The notes below the pieces were generated by a model that did not search any database, was not told the DNA's origin, and was given only the letters and a program-made list of their open reading frames with translations. A stretch of 59,192 nt of DNA from Guillardia theta CCMP2712 (lineage: Eukaryota > Cryptophyceae > Pyrenomonadales > Geminigeraceae): positions 282,032-341,223 of the forward strand of contig NW_005434613.1 in NCBI RefSeq assembly GCF_000315625.1, in the 5' to 3' direction. Positions 47,901-59,192 of the stretch are shown in pieces (within the stretch, counting starts at the first letter, position 1; the number at the start of each line of letters is the position of its first letter). The translations under genes and the position numbers were made by a program.

Positions 47901-50242
47901 AAGCTGCTCATCTTATACCATCTGCTCACTTCATGTTAGAAGTTCTTCGTTTGCACCCTAAAGGCGACCTGTCATACTCTCCGACAATCCAACAAGCACA
48001 TGCTCGAAGGTGTGGTACGTCTGACTCAAGATCCTTTACAGCATACTTCTTGATGATTGAGATGATCTATCAAAATGGAATCACTTCGCTCCGAGATCGA
48101 ATAAACTCGATGATGACTGCTGCTACTACTGTCTTCGCTTACCTTGTCATAATATTTCCCCTCGCGCGCGTATGAAACTTTCATCGCCCCAATTGCATAG
48201 AAAATTCCTTCCTTCAAGCAATGATTCCTCTCCTAAAGGACCACCATTACACATCCATTGTGACATAACAGAGTAATTTCCTCAGGCTCTGCGTCGGCAT
48301 ACGCTGTCAAAGACATTTTACAGTAGGACAAGAGTGTAGAAAGCGTCCTGCTCAAAGTGAGATAACATCATAGGCACTCAGTTTTTCTGACTTCGAATGC
48401 TCGTCAATCAAATCCATGAGAAAGTGCCTTGCTGCAATCCGAGGGTTGTACATTTCCTCCTGCTTCGTTGTCAAAGTCCGCCTCCTATCTTGTTCCTCTT
48501 TCTCGACTCCCTCTCGCAGCAATATCTACCTGATCGTCGTACTTCTTCATAATGTATTCCACCGGATCCTCCCGCCAAAGATTCTCATCATGTGCTCCAT
48601 GCCACATCGCAGGCACCACAACATGGTAGAACAGTGGTTTCAAGTTGGGTTTGAGCACGTTCCAGCATTTTCGAACTTTCTGACATTCCGAGAGGAGTCC
48701 AAAACAATCCGAATGAACCTGATGGCAGTGAAAAATCTGTGGCCACCTCTAAAAGCCATTTACCTTCTTGGGAATGAAGTTTCCATTGAAACTCTTTTCC
48801 ATGAGAACGACAACAGTCTTCATGACTTCTGGGATGCACGACTGTAATACCTGTTGCGATGCATGAGTCGACACCAAATTTAAGAGATCCTGTTCTATCG
48901 TTTGAACCTTGAAGAAAGAATCATATGCTTTTCTTGCTTTGGTGTCACATTTCTTGTAGAATGACGTCGCCTTTGTGAAAAACCTCACCTGGTATCAGCA
49001 GCAACAATATCAGTATGCATCATCGTTTGAAAATATCGTAGCTCTACCGCCCATTTCTTTGGAAGCCAGAACTGGATCAGAAAATCGTCTTCTCCTGTTG
49101 GTGGGAGCTCTCGTTGAATTACAGTAGCCAAAAACCTTCAATCTCCATCAACAACACCAGATGCTTGATCATGGCGAATGCACTAACCCAGTAACAACGT
49201 CTGACTGATCTTTCCATATGGAAATGTCCTGATTTGGTTCCGCTTCTTCGCTCCAGTCCCAAGAAGGATTGGCACGATAAAGAATCTGCAGGGCATTCCC
49301 AACCTTCAGAACCGGCACTCAGTTTTGTTCTTTTTCACCTTGCAAATCATCTTCAGCACAAGGGCACCATGGGGGCTAGCCACAGGTCCATCGATTGCTG
49401 CTTTGCCAACAGTCATCATCTGCCATGGTTCCATAGTTACCATCGATATCTTGTGACCAAATAGAGTCAACCGGAATGAAAAGCTCGTAGATAAGAGGGG
49501 AAATCTTGTCTCGAGGAAGACCGAGTTCCACCTGAAAAGAGTCTCAATAGAGCCAAGTGACATGAATCACATTGTTTTGCACCTTATAGATCACATCTAG
49601 AGCAGCACACATTTGAGGTATTGAAGCAGCTCCCAGTGTCAAATATTTCTTGAGCTGTTGAGAAATCAATCACTAGGGATCTATTGTGAAAACACGAGAA
49701 TACCTGACCCACAGCCTGAGGTATCCAATCTGCAGACTCTGTCTCTGCCATGAACTTCAAACAATCCGCTAGTAATCTGATTGAAAGGAATGAGAAAGGT
49801 CGTCAATAGCTTTGAAGAAAACCTTTTCAATTGATCAGATTCAAGGTGAATGACAGTTTCAACGATGTGTTGACGAATGATCAATCTGTCGGCATCAGAA
49901 ACTCTATACTGCAGAGCATCGCTATCGCCTTCCGCCTGTTCTTTACTCCAGGCCTTCTTCATGCAATTCTTGAAATAAACCGCGGCGGACATACGAACCT
50001 GACATTTAATGTCAGATAAAACTATGAACTTCATCCGCGTTTATTACCTCCACGCTCACAGCTGATGTGGTAATGATTTTCAAGAGGCATGGAAGAAATC
50101 CAGGCTTTTGCCTCAGAATGTCCAAATGCTGGATTTATCGTGCATCAGATTCTATGGAAGCACCGTTTGAAATTGTCACCTTCTCAGCTTCCTGTCGAAT
50201 ATTCTGATCACTTCGTAAGGTTGCGGCCAGTAAATCATGCAT
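44907..50242 (-). CDS. Importin-7/8-like nuclear transport receptor
   Basis: Importin-beta superfamily HEAT-repeat karyopherin (IPO7/IPO8, yeast Nmd5/Sxm1 group) that carries cargo through nuclear pores with Ran. The N-terminus is clear: exon 50180-50242 (MHDLLAATLRSDQNIRQEAEK), 50048-50128, 49823-49998 (SAAVYFKNCMKKAW) and 49704-49776. Later family landmarks are FWLPKKWA then RFFTKATSFYKKCD (about 48.9-49.1 kb), DSEVPVQYEAALSLKNLM (about 47.7 kb), RLSLHMLYYNPSIALQALD (about 46.3 kb), and an acidic end (about 45.4-45.7 kb, DDEIEVHDYYEL) followed by FYKRNYVEFFKNAYGELIDL. There are well over 20 short introns, not all resolved. The stop (44907, reading through VTITD) is provisional, as is the start. 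Confidence 0.85.
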
Positions 50243-51420
50243 GACCTGAGCAAATTCAGCTACCACAAACATCAACGGTGAATCTCTCAAGTTTCCACAC
50301 TTGCAACATCTGCAGCTCATTCATGTTGTCCCCGCCGTGACTTGCCGCCTGCTGCATTGACATGTCTGATCCTCCACTGCCAAGTAGATGTCAGAGATTG
50401 AATGCTTCCTGTTAACATGGCACCGTAGTTGGAGAGCTCCACGAACAATAGCAAAAGTTTTTCTGTTGGGATGCTGTGTCTTGATGAAACCATGCTCCCT
50501 AATCATTCGAAGATGATTTTCCCTCCCATTTCCTGAATATATAATCCCTATCAAAAGGTGTATGACAAACAGATTCCTCCAGGAAATCATGGATTCTGAT
50601 TGTTTCCGGAGTCTTAATGTCGACCAAGGTGCTTCATAAGCTCGATGGTATCAGCGTTTAGTCCGGAATGGTGGACATTTTCAAGCAGAAATATGTTCAA
50701 AGGTCTGCGAAACCCTTATCTTGGACTCGTACTTGCAATGTCCTGGGTCAATATCAAATGCTTTCCACCACACCTACCCAGATAGCTTGCAATCAAACAG
50801 CTCTCAAGGCAACTGCATGAGATACGGCAACACTCATTCTGAACGAAAAAACACGTGCAGCTCCCATGTCGAAGGATGCAAGCTTCACGGACCAAACAAG
50901 ACAATGAAAAAACAGACGGAACCAGCACAATCAAGAAAAGGCGGTGTTTGTGAGCGTTGAAGCAAGGGATGGGGCAAGGATGATGGCGGTAGTTGGGACG
51001 ATGTGGGTTTGATCGGTGCGCACAGGGATCTTTCAACACCGCAAGGGGGGAACTGAAGAAAGAGGAGACGAGGAAGCATCTCACGAGGGAAGGAGGAAGA
51101 AGAGTGAGAGAAGATCATGTTGCTGTGGAGGAGGGGGATGGGCAGGAAGGGGGAAAGACATAAATGAGATGCGCTGCTTCCCGCCATGCGCCCTCCCTCC
51201 TTCTGGTTGTCCTAGATCTTGAAACCCTCCTAGATCTAGAACGTAGGATTCTAGATCTAGGACCGTCCTAACTAATTCATACTAATCATTTGGGCCGGGC
51301 CGGCCGGGGCGGCCGGGCCCGGCGCCGACCGTACCGTCGGAGTCGGCCCGGGCGACGGGTGACCGTACACGGCGGCATGGTCGGACCGTCTCACAGTGAC
51401 TCCGCGCTGACGGAATACAA
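50243..51420. other. Unresolved region upstream of the importin gene
   Basis: The minus strand of 50323-50760 has several protein-like open segments in different frames (NIFLLENVHHSGLNADTIEL; TPETIRIHDFLEESVCHTPF; IPTEKLLLLFVELSNYGAML) near possible splice sites. A small intron-rich minus gene may end at about 50323, but no consistent exon chain was found. The part 51190-51420 holds GGATCTAG-like words and a GC-rich GGCCGG segment. Confidence 0.35.
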
Positions 51421-51747
51421 GTTTGTTAGACTTGTACTAGGCTAGTCCAAAGTCACGTAGATATCACATCGACCTTAGTTGTAACAAGACAGTTTTTGCT
51501 CAAGACCGAATTTAATGCACACAAAACCAGAATTGAGGAGCACATGAGAGATAGACTGTATGCTAGGATGTGAAACCCAAGCATCCAGACATGAGGACCT
51601 TAGCAAGACGGCTAGGAAAGCCCCCTCTTCCGAAGTTCGTCCCACACGCTACATCGGCCGCCTTGACAAACACGTAAGTTGTCTTGGTTTACAGAAGAGT
51701 TTTTGTTAACTCGGCGCTATCTGACTGGCACGGCTGGCATACGTTCC
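51421..51747 (+). repeat. Dispersed repeat, copy B
   Basis: Inverted partner of 36511-36840, as described there. Flanking DNA is GC-rich on both sides. No terminal inverted repeats or target-site duplication could be confirmed by eye. It may be a non-autonomous mobile element or part of a larger old duplication. Confidence 0.8.
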
Positions 51748-52263
51748 ATCCTCCCCCCGAGTTTCTGAAATAGTACGTTACATCGGACGTCAGAAAGTCA
51801 CACAAACAAGAGAATGTCAGCAGAGTTCCAAGTCAAGATACGATGATACAACGTCAAGTTCACAGTCATGCTGAGTGGGCAATAACCATTCAAGGATTGT
51901 CCGTTCCATGATCTTGACACGTCTCACTCAGTCCTCGGACTGGCACTACCGTACTGTATACTAGGCTATCCCGCGGGCCGCACCGTGCTCCAACACTGTG
52001 ACTGGCCCTCAGAGGGGGCTTGGCACTGCATGAATCATAACAGGCGCTGGCATGTCTCAGGCTGTGTCCGATCAGGAGGGTGAGTCTGTGGCGGCGGCCC
52101 GGGCCGCCCCGGGCGGCGGGCCGCTTCGCACAGCCGCGGTCCGAGCACTAGTTGAAACCGGGCCTCAGCCTCGAATTGCCCGCATGTTTGTGGTTTGACC
52201 TCTCTTTGTTGCCCGACCATATACTAAACCTAGTCCTCGTCCTCGTCCTCGTCCTCGTCCTCT

Positions 52264-52303
<40 letters not shown>

Positions 52304-52371
52304 GATCCTCGTCCTCGTCCTGATCCTCGTCCTCGTCCTCGTCCTCGTCCTGATCCTCGTCCTCGTCCTGA

Positions 52372-52406
<35 letters not shown>

Positions 52407-52848
52407 TCTCCTTGTTCCGCTTGTTCTGCTTGTGCTCCTTGTACTCCTTGCCTCCTCCTCACTGCGCAGCCTTCTCCTTTTACCTGTCAATCCTCGTCCC
52501 ATATGTCCTATCCTCGTCCTCTGGATTTTGCAGTGCTTCTGTTCAAGTCCATCCTTTTTTTTTTTTTTCATGATCTCGATCATACTTCTCGTGTTCCTCA
52601 TCTTTTTGACGAGCTCAAGCTGTCACCAACAACACACTTCTGCTCTTACTCTGAAGTGTACTCACCTCCTCACTCTGTTTGTTCACCTTCCCATGTGTAA
52701 TTGGTATGCAGAGCATCTCTTCAGCAAGAGGAACTCTACTTGATCTGATCATGTCATCAACTCCTCTTGGGTGTCACTTTGTTCCACTGCCGAGATTGAC
52801 AATCATGATCGCTGCATTCTCGTGACAGACGTTCTCAGGTACATCGGC
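51748..52848. other. Intergenic region with CTCGTC microsatellite
   Basis: No gene is seen. It includes a GC-rich stretch at 52090-52135 and the hexamer repeat listed separately. The 200 bp upstream of the next gene's ATG are pyrimidine-rich, with a possible acceptor before 52842, so a leader exon is possible. Confidence 0.45.
52223..52412. repeat. CTCGTC hexanucleotide microsatellite
   Basis: About 30 copies of TCGTCC/CTCGTC with regular CTGATC and CTTCCT variants. The longer ORFs over it (Leu-Val, Asp-Glu or Arg-Thr dipeptide repeats) follow directly from the hexamer and are not counted as genes. Confidence 0.9.
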
Positions 52849-54548
52849 ATGTCGTTCAGCGCTTCCAACGATTCTCTAAGGTCGTTGCAGTCGAAGAGGC
52901 AGAAGGAGAGGGCGACGATGAGGTGGAGGAGTGAAGCAGGAGCTCCTTCATACCTCTCAGCTTCACTGACTGATGTAAACAACAAGTCCGACAGGAAGTC
53001 GATTCAAAGATGCGTCCAGACCAACGACGGCAGCACTCAGACCTGCGAAGCATTGCTCGACAACTACATCTCCGAGAGGTTCAAGGACTTGAACAAGGTG
53101 ACTTGTATCATCTTGTTGTCGAGACACTGTTCAAAGTCTACTGACTCTGCTTCCAGGCAGGAGATGCTTGTAACACTCAAACTGACCTCACCACCAAGGC
53201 AGAAACTAGCGGACCTCCTGTCCCAAGTCAACTCAAGTCGATTCTCAAGTGCAGACCAGGAGCCCTTGAGGAGACTTTGGATGAAGTCGACGCGTTCTTA
53301 GCGTCCTTGGAGAAAGACGTCTCCTCTGTATCCGACGACGCGTTCTCTGGGGACGTCAGCCTGATCTTGGACGAAAGCTGCGAAACATGCGGAGCCAGCG
53401 GCGACGAAGCCTCGAGCAGCATGTCGAAACCTCCAACAGCGAGCAAGATAGATGGCAGCTGCTCATCGCACGTCAGGTCAAAGTCGAGGTCACCTGCCAG
53501 TATCAAGAAGGAAAGCAGCAAGACTCTCCTCAACTCCACAGTCTCCTCTCGGTGTGTATGACGATATGCTCGCATTTCATTGTTAGACTGCACTGAACGA
53601 TGGAGCAGGGGCAAGACTTTGTCGAGCAATGTCTGCCAGAGATCAAAGGTTTGGACTCTCGGAATGTCGCCATGTGTGAGTGAAGAGTGGTTTCAAACAC
53701 AGAAGAAGGACAAACAAGAAACGAAGACTGCTGACAGAAGGCAGAAGAGCGTCAAATGGAATCAGGAAATTGTGAAAGTACTCGAGTACTCCGCTGGAAC
53801 TGATAGGTATGAAGGAAGGATGGAACAGAGAGACGGTGGGAGGGAGGGTTTAGGACAGAAGAAGCAAGAGGAGTAGAGGAGGAGGAAGGGAGGGGTTTGA
53901 GGGAGGAAGGAGGAGAGATGGGGGAGGAGGCATTGGGGGGTTCATGGAGAAACGCATAACGGTCGGTTTCAGCCCTTCAAACAAGTCTATGAGGCAGAGC
54001 AGGCAGAGCTTTATCCGAAGTCTCCTGCAAGCTCCCATCAAAAGATGCAGCAAGAACGTCATAGAAGAAGCAGACAAGGGAGAGTCTGACCAAGAATCTG
54101 CTCGCCCTGTATGCATCTACTCCCACGTGATGGCTACTGACAACTGATCTAGGGCTCAGACGTCAACAACGCGGGGGACAAGCTGAAGATGCCGAGCAAG
54201 AACATGCTCAATACGACAATGAAGATCCCCTTGACCTCCATGAAGCTGCCCTTAGACGACATGGCCGAGGCCACTGTGATGGGGTTGAACGAGGAGGCAG
54301 CGGCAGAGGACCAGGGCATGTCCAGCGAGGTTTACGAGGGCCTCCAACTGACCCCATCGAGCTGCGAGGGAGAACAAAGTTTCTTGTGCTCCAGCAGCGA
54401 CGAACGATCGTTGCTCCCGCAAGGGAATAAGAACCTTTCTCAGACCGAGAGGCCGGCCAAGGGCCCGTCGGAGCCGCAGGATCTCACGGGCCTCTGCCTG
54501 TGGCTGACTCTCCGAGCCGCCATGCAGCTCTCAGTGCAAAAGCGCTAG
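52849..54548 (+). CDS. Ser/Lys-rich protein of unknown function
   Basis: Not recognised. At least five exons: 52849-53097, 53157-53551, 53609-53806 (possibly split by an intron starting at 53648), 53973-54108 and 54153-54548, all in phase. The protein is hydrophilic and probably largely disordered. It is rich in Ser, Lys, Glu and Arg, with pairs of TQTC/TQTD motifs (DGSTQTCEALLDN, DACNTQTDLTT), a DEVDAFLASLEKDV helix and basic patches (RQSRQSFIRSLLQAPIKR). It has no signal peptide, membrane helix or catalytic motif. The start MSFSASND was chosen because upstream codons fall in a pyrimidine-rich, splice-like stretch. Open segments to about 54896 could be further exons. Many Ser/Thr sites suggest phosphorylation, but that is speculation. 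Confidence 0.6.
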
Positions 54549-55228
54549 GAGCCAAGAGAACAGCACTGCCGTTCGACGTCAGTTACGTTTACTCTTATGT
54601 TGAGAATGTATCTTCCAAAGTCACTCCGAACCTCGCTGCTCATCGGGCCAAGTTGCGGCTCGCGTGTGAACGCTTACTGGTCATCCTTGTCCCCAGAATC
54701 GTCAAGGGTCCGGAAGAACCAATCCCTGCCCACCCGAGCTGCTTTTCAGCTCCCCTCATCACAATTAGCGCAACCCCCCACATCCGTCAAACTACTTGTT
54801 GTCCTGCTTCTCCTACACACGCCCGACAGCAATAGGTCCCCCGTACTTGAAGGTCGGCTGGACTCCTCCCTCCTGGAAATGGAAGCTTCAGACTGATTGT
54901 CTGGATCACAAGAATATCACCCGCAGCGCAGCGGTGTGCTTGTAGTTGCCTGCCTGACACATCTTTGCACCTAAAAGGAAGTCAATTGCTGTCGCAGGAT
55001 CCCTCTTCCCCTCCTTCATCTCGTCGGAACAATAATGTACCCCTCCCAATCCTCCTCCTCCTCCTCCTCCTCCTCATTATCATAGACTCATCATCATATA
55101 CCGATTCCAACCAAGACCAGGATTGTTAGACAGACTACAGGCAGGATCCATGGAAGCCTGGCAGAACATCAGCTTGAGCGAGGATGTAGATGTTGGTCGA
55201 TGTTCACATGTTCATGAAGTAGACGGCT
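54549..55228. other. Region downstream of the Ser/Lys-rich gene
   Basis: The part 54549-54896 stays open in two plus frames and may hold a 3' exon or UTR. The part 54900-55228 contains a (CTC)n tract near 55045-55073 and otherwise nothing recognisable. Confidence 0.35.
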
Positions 55229-55771
55229 TCATCTTCCGGCTGAGCCGTGGGCTTGTGTCCAGACGCCTGACAAACTGGATGTGAGGGGCAAGGGGAGCGA
55301 GCAAGGGCGGGCACGGACAGTCAATTCATCTCCACGATTCTTGCTCTTCTTGGTCAGCTTCTCCTCAGATCTTGCCTTCTTGTCCTCATCGTGCGAATTC
55401 TTCTTGTGCTGGCTCTTAACCTGTACCCCGCTCACTCCACTCTCTCGACATCGCCATGATAAATCGCACCTTGTCGAACTTCTTCACAAACGCTGATTTG
55501 ACAGACTGTACCAAGAAGAGTTACATCTCCAGCAGCATCACTTGCCTTCTCTCAACGCACAGGATTCGTGATGTCTTCCCGGAGGGACTGCGTGTGTTGG
55601 GTACGGGCGCTCTTCAAACCCTTCTCCACTAGCAGAGGGGAACCTCCGATTTGCTGGGCCACTTGGAATAGGACAAAAATCAACACCAACCTTGAATAGC
55701 AAAGTTTCATGTTCTCCAGCACGTTCAAGGTTAAATAGGAGAGTCCTCAAGCTTTGGCGTGAAGTCAACAA
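55201..55771 (-). CDS. Small lysine-rich protein, exon structure incomplete
   Basis: Function unknown. The two 3' exons are convincing. One, about 55318-55396, reads KSQHKKNSHDEDKKARSEEK. The last runs from an acceptor near 55270 (TTTGTCAG|) to TGA, reading HKPTAQPEDEAVYFMNM. Another exon near 55465-55500 reads SVKSAFVKKFDK. Upstream, 55690-55771 gives LRTLLFNLERAGEHETLLFK, which looks like an amphipathic helix; 55560-55620 gives KSARTQHTQSLREDITNPV in another frame. Donor and acceptor choices between these upstream parts are not settled, so the start is only approximate. The protein seems small, basic and helical, with an acidic end. Confidence 0.45.
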
Positions 55772-55799
55772 CCCCTGTCAAGGCCAAAAGTCAATTTCA

Positions 55800-56542
55800 T
55801 CTCCCACGATCGCGCGAGGACCCTCAACTCTTTCATATTAGATCTGCAATGCCTTTCTCCTTATGCACCCTCCCTCTCATTCACTTTCTCTTCTGATCAC
55901 TTGCACGGGACCATACATATGCCACTGATAGAGGACGCTGACGCTATCCGTCATTCTACTTGGAGTGCTTCCGCTCTTTTGGGGAAGTACCCCACCTCGC
56001 AATGCTTCCCATACTTTCACAGACCTCAGCAGTGCCTGTACATTCTCCTTCTCCTTGCTGCCTACCAAAGTTTCTCGTCCTCTCCTTTGATCCTCCCATT
56101 CCTGCGCCCTTGCCTATCCCTTACGGCCCCTCCAACCCTCGATCCCTGGCTTCGTCCCTGCACGAAGCAGCAAGACACCAAGAGGACAACTAGGTGAAGC
56201 GGTCTTGTCTTTTCAGTCTTTACCTCCTTCCCTCCCCTTCCTCTGCCTCCTCTCCTGTCTCCTCCGATCTCCTTCCCCTCACCGCCCTCCTCCCTCCTCC
56301 GCTCCCCCCGCATTGTGTGGCGACGTGGCTGATCGAGACGGATGGAACCACAAATGATGGGTGACCTTTGATGGTATGAGCGGGGATGAGGACCGTCTTG
56401 TGCGTGGTGTGCTGGATGAGGGTTTTGAGCGGGGATGAGGGCAGACGGGGGCCGCTGGGCGGATTTTCGGCACATGCTGTTGCGAGGGACAGGCAGGCGG
56501 CTCCTGAGTCATGGGAGGGGGGAGGGGGCGGGAGCGCCCTTC
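55800..56542. other. Pyrimidine-rich intergenic region
   Basis: Between the small lysine-rich gene and the aminotransferase. It is mostly CT-rich, with short simple-sequence runs (56220-56310). The in-frame ORF upstream of the aminotransferase Met (from 56435) is Gly/Arg-rich and probably 5' UTR. Confidence 0.4.
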
Positions 56543-59192
56543 ATGCACGCCTTCAACAAGACATCGCCAGGTGAGGAGGAGAGAGGACATGGCAGGAGAG
56601 TAGGAGGGGAGGACGAGGGAGCTTGCTGGAGTGGAAAACTTTCCAGCAATGGGGTGGTGCTGAAATCGAAGACGAGGCTTCAATGCTGGCTGGTGACGTA
56701 AAAACAGGCAAACCCCCTAAGGTTCATGTAAGAGGAGAAGGAGTCTATGTGTACGATCAGGTACCTTGTGCTTGATCGGGCCAGGAGAGAGCAGGGGAGA
56801 TGACGATGTACCTTGTTGCAGGAGGGAAACAAGCTCCTGGATGGGCTAGCAGGGTTGTGGTCGGTATCCCTCGGGTACAGCCAGACGCGGATCGTGGAGG
56901 CAGCAGGAAGGCAGATGGCGAAGTTGCCTTACTACCACACATTCTGGAATCAAGGGCACGATGTGGGCTACGAGCTCGCGGCGAGGCTGCAGGAGTTTAT
57001 CCCTTGCCCTGTAGAGAAGATCGCGTTCACCAGCGGAGGTTCGGATGCCAACGATACCGCAATCAAGCTAGTGTGGTACTACAACAATGCTCTAGGAAGG
57101 CAGGGGAAGAAGAAGGTATCCTGTTGCTCTTGCTCTTGCTCTTGCTCTTGCTCCTGCTCGTGCTCCTGTACTTGCTGTACCTTGTACCTGCTGTTGCTAC
57201 TGCATCCTTGTACAACCCTTTTGCTCGATTCTTGTTTCTCTTCCCACGTCCTTACCAACCTTGTTCGACTTCACTGATGGCTGGTACACAAAGGAAGCAT
57301 GCACTGACTTTCACTCAGATCATCGCAAGGAACAAGGCATACCACGGAGTCACCGCTCTTGCCGCTTCGCTGTCTGGACTTCCGGTCTGACTTGTTTCAT
57401 TCCTCCCTCCTCATATCTCTTCCTCCTATTCGCTCTCCTCTCCTCTTCTTCACTCTCCTCCTTGTCGCCCTTCCATCCTCATCAAGGATACAGGGGCTTC
57501 ACTCCAACTTTGGAGCGTCTGCCGCGCAGAACCTTCCTCTCCCGGGCTTCCTGCATGTCACCTGCCCTCACATGTATCGCTTCGCCAAGGAGGAATGAAA
57601 TTCTCCCTCCTCCGCGCGATCTGACGTGACTCCGAGACAGGCAGAGAGCGAGGAACAGTTTTCAAGCCGCCTGGCGAAGGAGTTGGAGGAGAAGATTCAG
57701 CATGAGGGGCCGGAGACGGTAAGAAGAGGATAGAGGAGAGTCAGGAGGAGGACCTCAGCCTAACTTGCGCCTGTTCAGGTTGCTGCTGTCATTGCAGAGC
57801 CGTTGATGGGAGCAGGAGGGGTCATGCCTCCTCCTGTGGGATACTTGAAGAAAGTCAGAGAGATCTGTTCCCGGCACGACGTGCTGATGATCTCGGATGA
57901 GGTGAGGACACGAGGGTGGCGAGGGGAGGAGGGGAGGAGGGGAGGAGGGAAGGAGGTTGGATGGAGGAGGGGAGGAGAGGAGGAGAAAGGAATGTTGTTG
58001 GGCAACACTTGAAGGGGAAGGGGAAGGGGAAGGGGAAGGGGAAGGGGAAGGGGAAGGGGGAGGGGAAGGTAGGGGGGAGGGGGGAGGGGGAGAAGAATCA
58101 GGTCAGCACTGGGCAGAAAGGGTAGAAGATGGCAGGAAGAATGAGACTTGTTGAAGTAACAAACTGCTTCATGTCCTCGAGAACTTCTCACTGCCTGTGC
58201 TACCTGCAGGTTGTCTGCGGGTTCGGTCGATTGGGAGAAGATTTCGGTTTTCAGGTCGGTGAATCAGAGCAGAGGAGAGAGTCGTGGGAGGAGGGAAAAG
58301 GGAGGAGGGAAAAGGGAGGAGGGAAAAGGGAGGAGGGAGGAGGGAGGAGGGAGGAGGGAGGAGGGAGGAGGGAGGAGGGAGGAGGAGAATTTCATCTGAT
58401 GCGAAATTGAGTAGAAGTACGGTTTTGTTCCGGACATCATCACCATGGCAAAGGTCGACATTTGACACCATCGAGCATGACATGATTGTTTTGTATCTCA
58501 TCCTTCGTCTATGTACTCTTTCTCTTTCTCCCTTTGATTCTCTTGATGACTCTGTTGCGAGCTACTTCTTTTTCACACGATTCTCTAGTTTCTCCTCCCT
58601 CATAATCATCTTCCTCTTGTTGACCTTCTTCTCCTCCACCCCCTGCCTCTTGTTTCATCAACTCAATCACAATGATCATGATCACCATGATCATCTCCAC
58701 CATGGACAAGATCTTCATCTTATCTTTCTCTTCATCTTATCTTTCTCTTCATCTCGCAATGTTAACTTCTCTTCATCGCGCAGGCTCTGACATCCAGCTA
58801 TGCTCCGATGGGAGCCGTTGCTGTCTCCCCGTCAGTCGTGAGCTTCTCATTCAGTGCACAACCCCTTCACTTCTCCATTCGAAATTTCAGTTCCTTTGTC
58901 CAGTTGCTTCTCATCCTGCTGACCCTTTTCCTATCCTCTCCCTCGCTCACTCCCCCCCTCTCCCCTTTTCTCGCACTCCCTCGCTCACTCCCCCCCTCTC
59001 CTCCAACCCTCTCGCCCTCCCTCCCTCCCTCCTCTCACCCCTGACCTCTCCATTTCGATTATCTGTCCTGTCTTGTCTCCCCTCGCTCTTCTCAAATCTT
59101 CTGCAGTCGAAAGTCTTGGCTGATGGGAGCGATTCATCGCTTCTCGGTCACGGATACACTTTTGGAGCTCACCCTGTCAGGTTCAGCTCCCT
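56543..59192 (+). CDS. Class III (omega) aminotransferase, 3' end cut by window
   Basis: PLP-dependent transaminase of the class III (omega-amino acid:pyruvate / AGAT2-like) group. Exons: 56543-56570, 56672-56760, 56822-57115, 57319-57384, 57494-57592, 57641-57718, 57779-57901, 58210-58254, 58415-58453, 58784-58837 and 59107-59180. Landmarks in order: [59 protein letters not shown], the PLP-pyridine acid in [14 protein letters not shown], the likely PLP lysine in [17 protein letters not shown], and [11 protein letters not shown]. Phases agree throughout, except that the donor after 57592 is not GT. Introns carry purine microsatellites. The start is uncertain; a 5' exon may be missing. The C-terminal domain lies beyond the window. 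Confidence 0.85.
58012..58064. repeat. GGGGAA microsatellite in aminotransferase intron
   Basis: About eight tandem copies of AGGGGA/GGGGAA inside the intron 57902-58209. Purine-rich on the transcript strand. Confidence 0.8.
58284..58388. repeat. GGAGGGA microsatellite in aminotransferase intron
   Basis: Tandem GGAGGGAAAA then GGAGGGA units within the intron 58255-58414, the same seven-base unit found in a RIO1 intron. ORFs of EEGGGRR type across it are simple-repeat artefacts. Confidence 0.8.

Noticed and set aside
52152-52700. 182-codon ORF with Leu-Val repeats and the Asp/Glu and Arg/Thr ORFs opposite
   Set aside because: Generated by the CTCGTC hexamer repeat; no domain beyond the repeat.

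Overview
The window is eukaryotic nuclear DNA. Almost every gene is broken by spliceosomal introns, mostly GT-AG and mostly 35-60 nt. Intergenic DNA is rich in microsatellites and dispersed repeats. Nothing looks like an operon, IS element, CRISPR array, rRNA or tRNA gene. Dense short introns together with very large cysteine-rich membrane proteins fit a cryptophyte alga such as Guillardia theta. That placement is inference from gene style, not from a marker gene.

Layout, left to right. An aromatic amino-acid permease runs off the left edge (1-731, minus). After 2 kb of repeat-like intergenic DNA comes a giant receptor-like gene (2772-9830, plus). It converges on a seven-exon RIO1 protein kinase (9999-12718, minus). 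An alpha/beta hydrolase (13341-14105, plus) converges on a 14-exon C2-GST fusion gene (14179-17578, minus). A roughly 15-exon cysteinyl-tRNA synthetase follows (19296-21715, plus). Next is a second, even larger receptor paralogue (22648-36374, plus; about 4.5 thousand residues). It carries three arrays of an almost identical 150-bp, 50-residue cysteine-rich unit.

Downstream are a RING/EF-hand gene (36975-38060, plus), a membrane-anchored methyltransferase (38590-39543, minus) and a tiny two-helix membrane ORF (39857-40033, minus). Then come a 24-exon C2-PDZ gene (40292-43871, minus), an importin-7-like transport receptor (about 44907-50242, minus), a Ser/Lys-rich gene of unknown function (52849-54548, plus), a small lysine-rich minus gene near 55.2-55.8 kb, and a class III aminotransferase running off the right edge (56543 onward, plus).

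The genes are not a pathway. Most are housekeeping (ribosome biogenesis kinase, tRNA charging, nuclear import, amino-acid metabolism), set around two paralogous giant surface proteins and several unusual domain fusions. The two giants share one plan: signal peptide, many cysteine-rich ephrin-receptor-like repeats, Ig/REJ-like ectodomain, GPS-like motif without the usual cleavage tripeptide, one membrane helix and a short tail. They are the most distinctive content of the window. Exon chains were derived by hand from splice sites and reading frame. Frame closure was checked for the RIO1, C2-GST, CysRS, RING-EF, C2-PDZ and aminotransferase genes.
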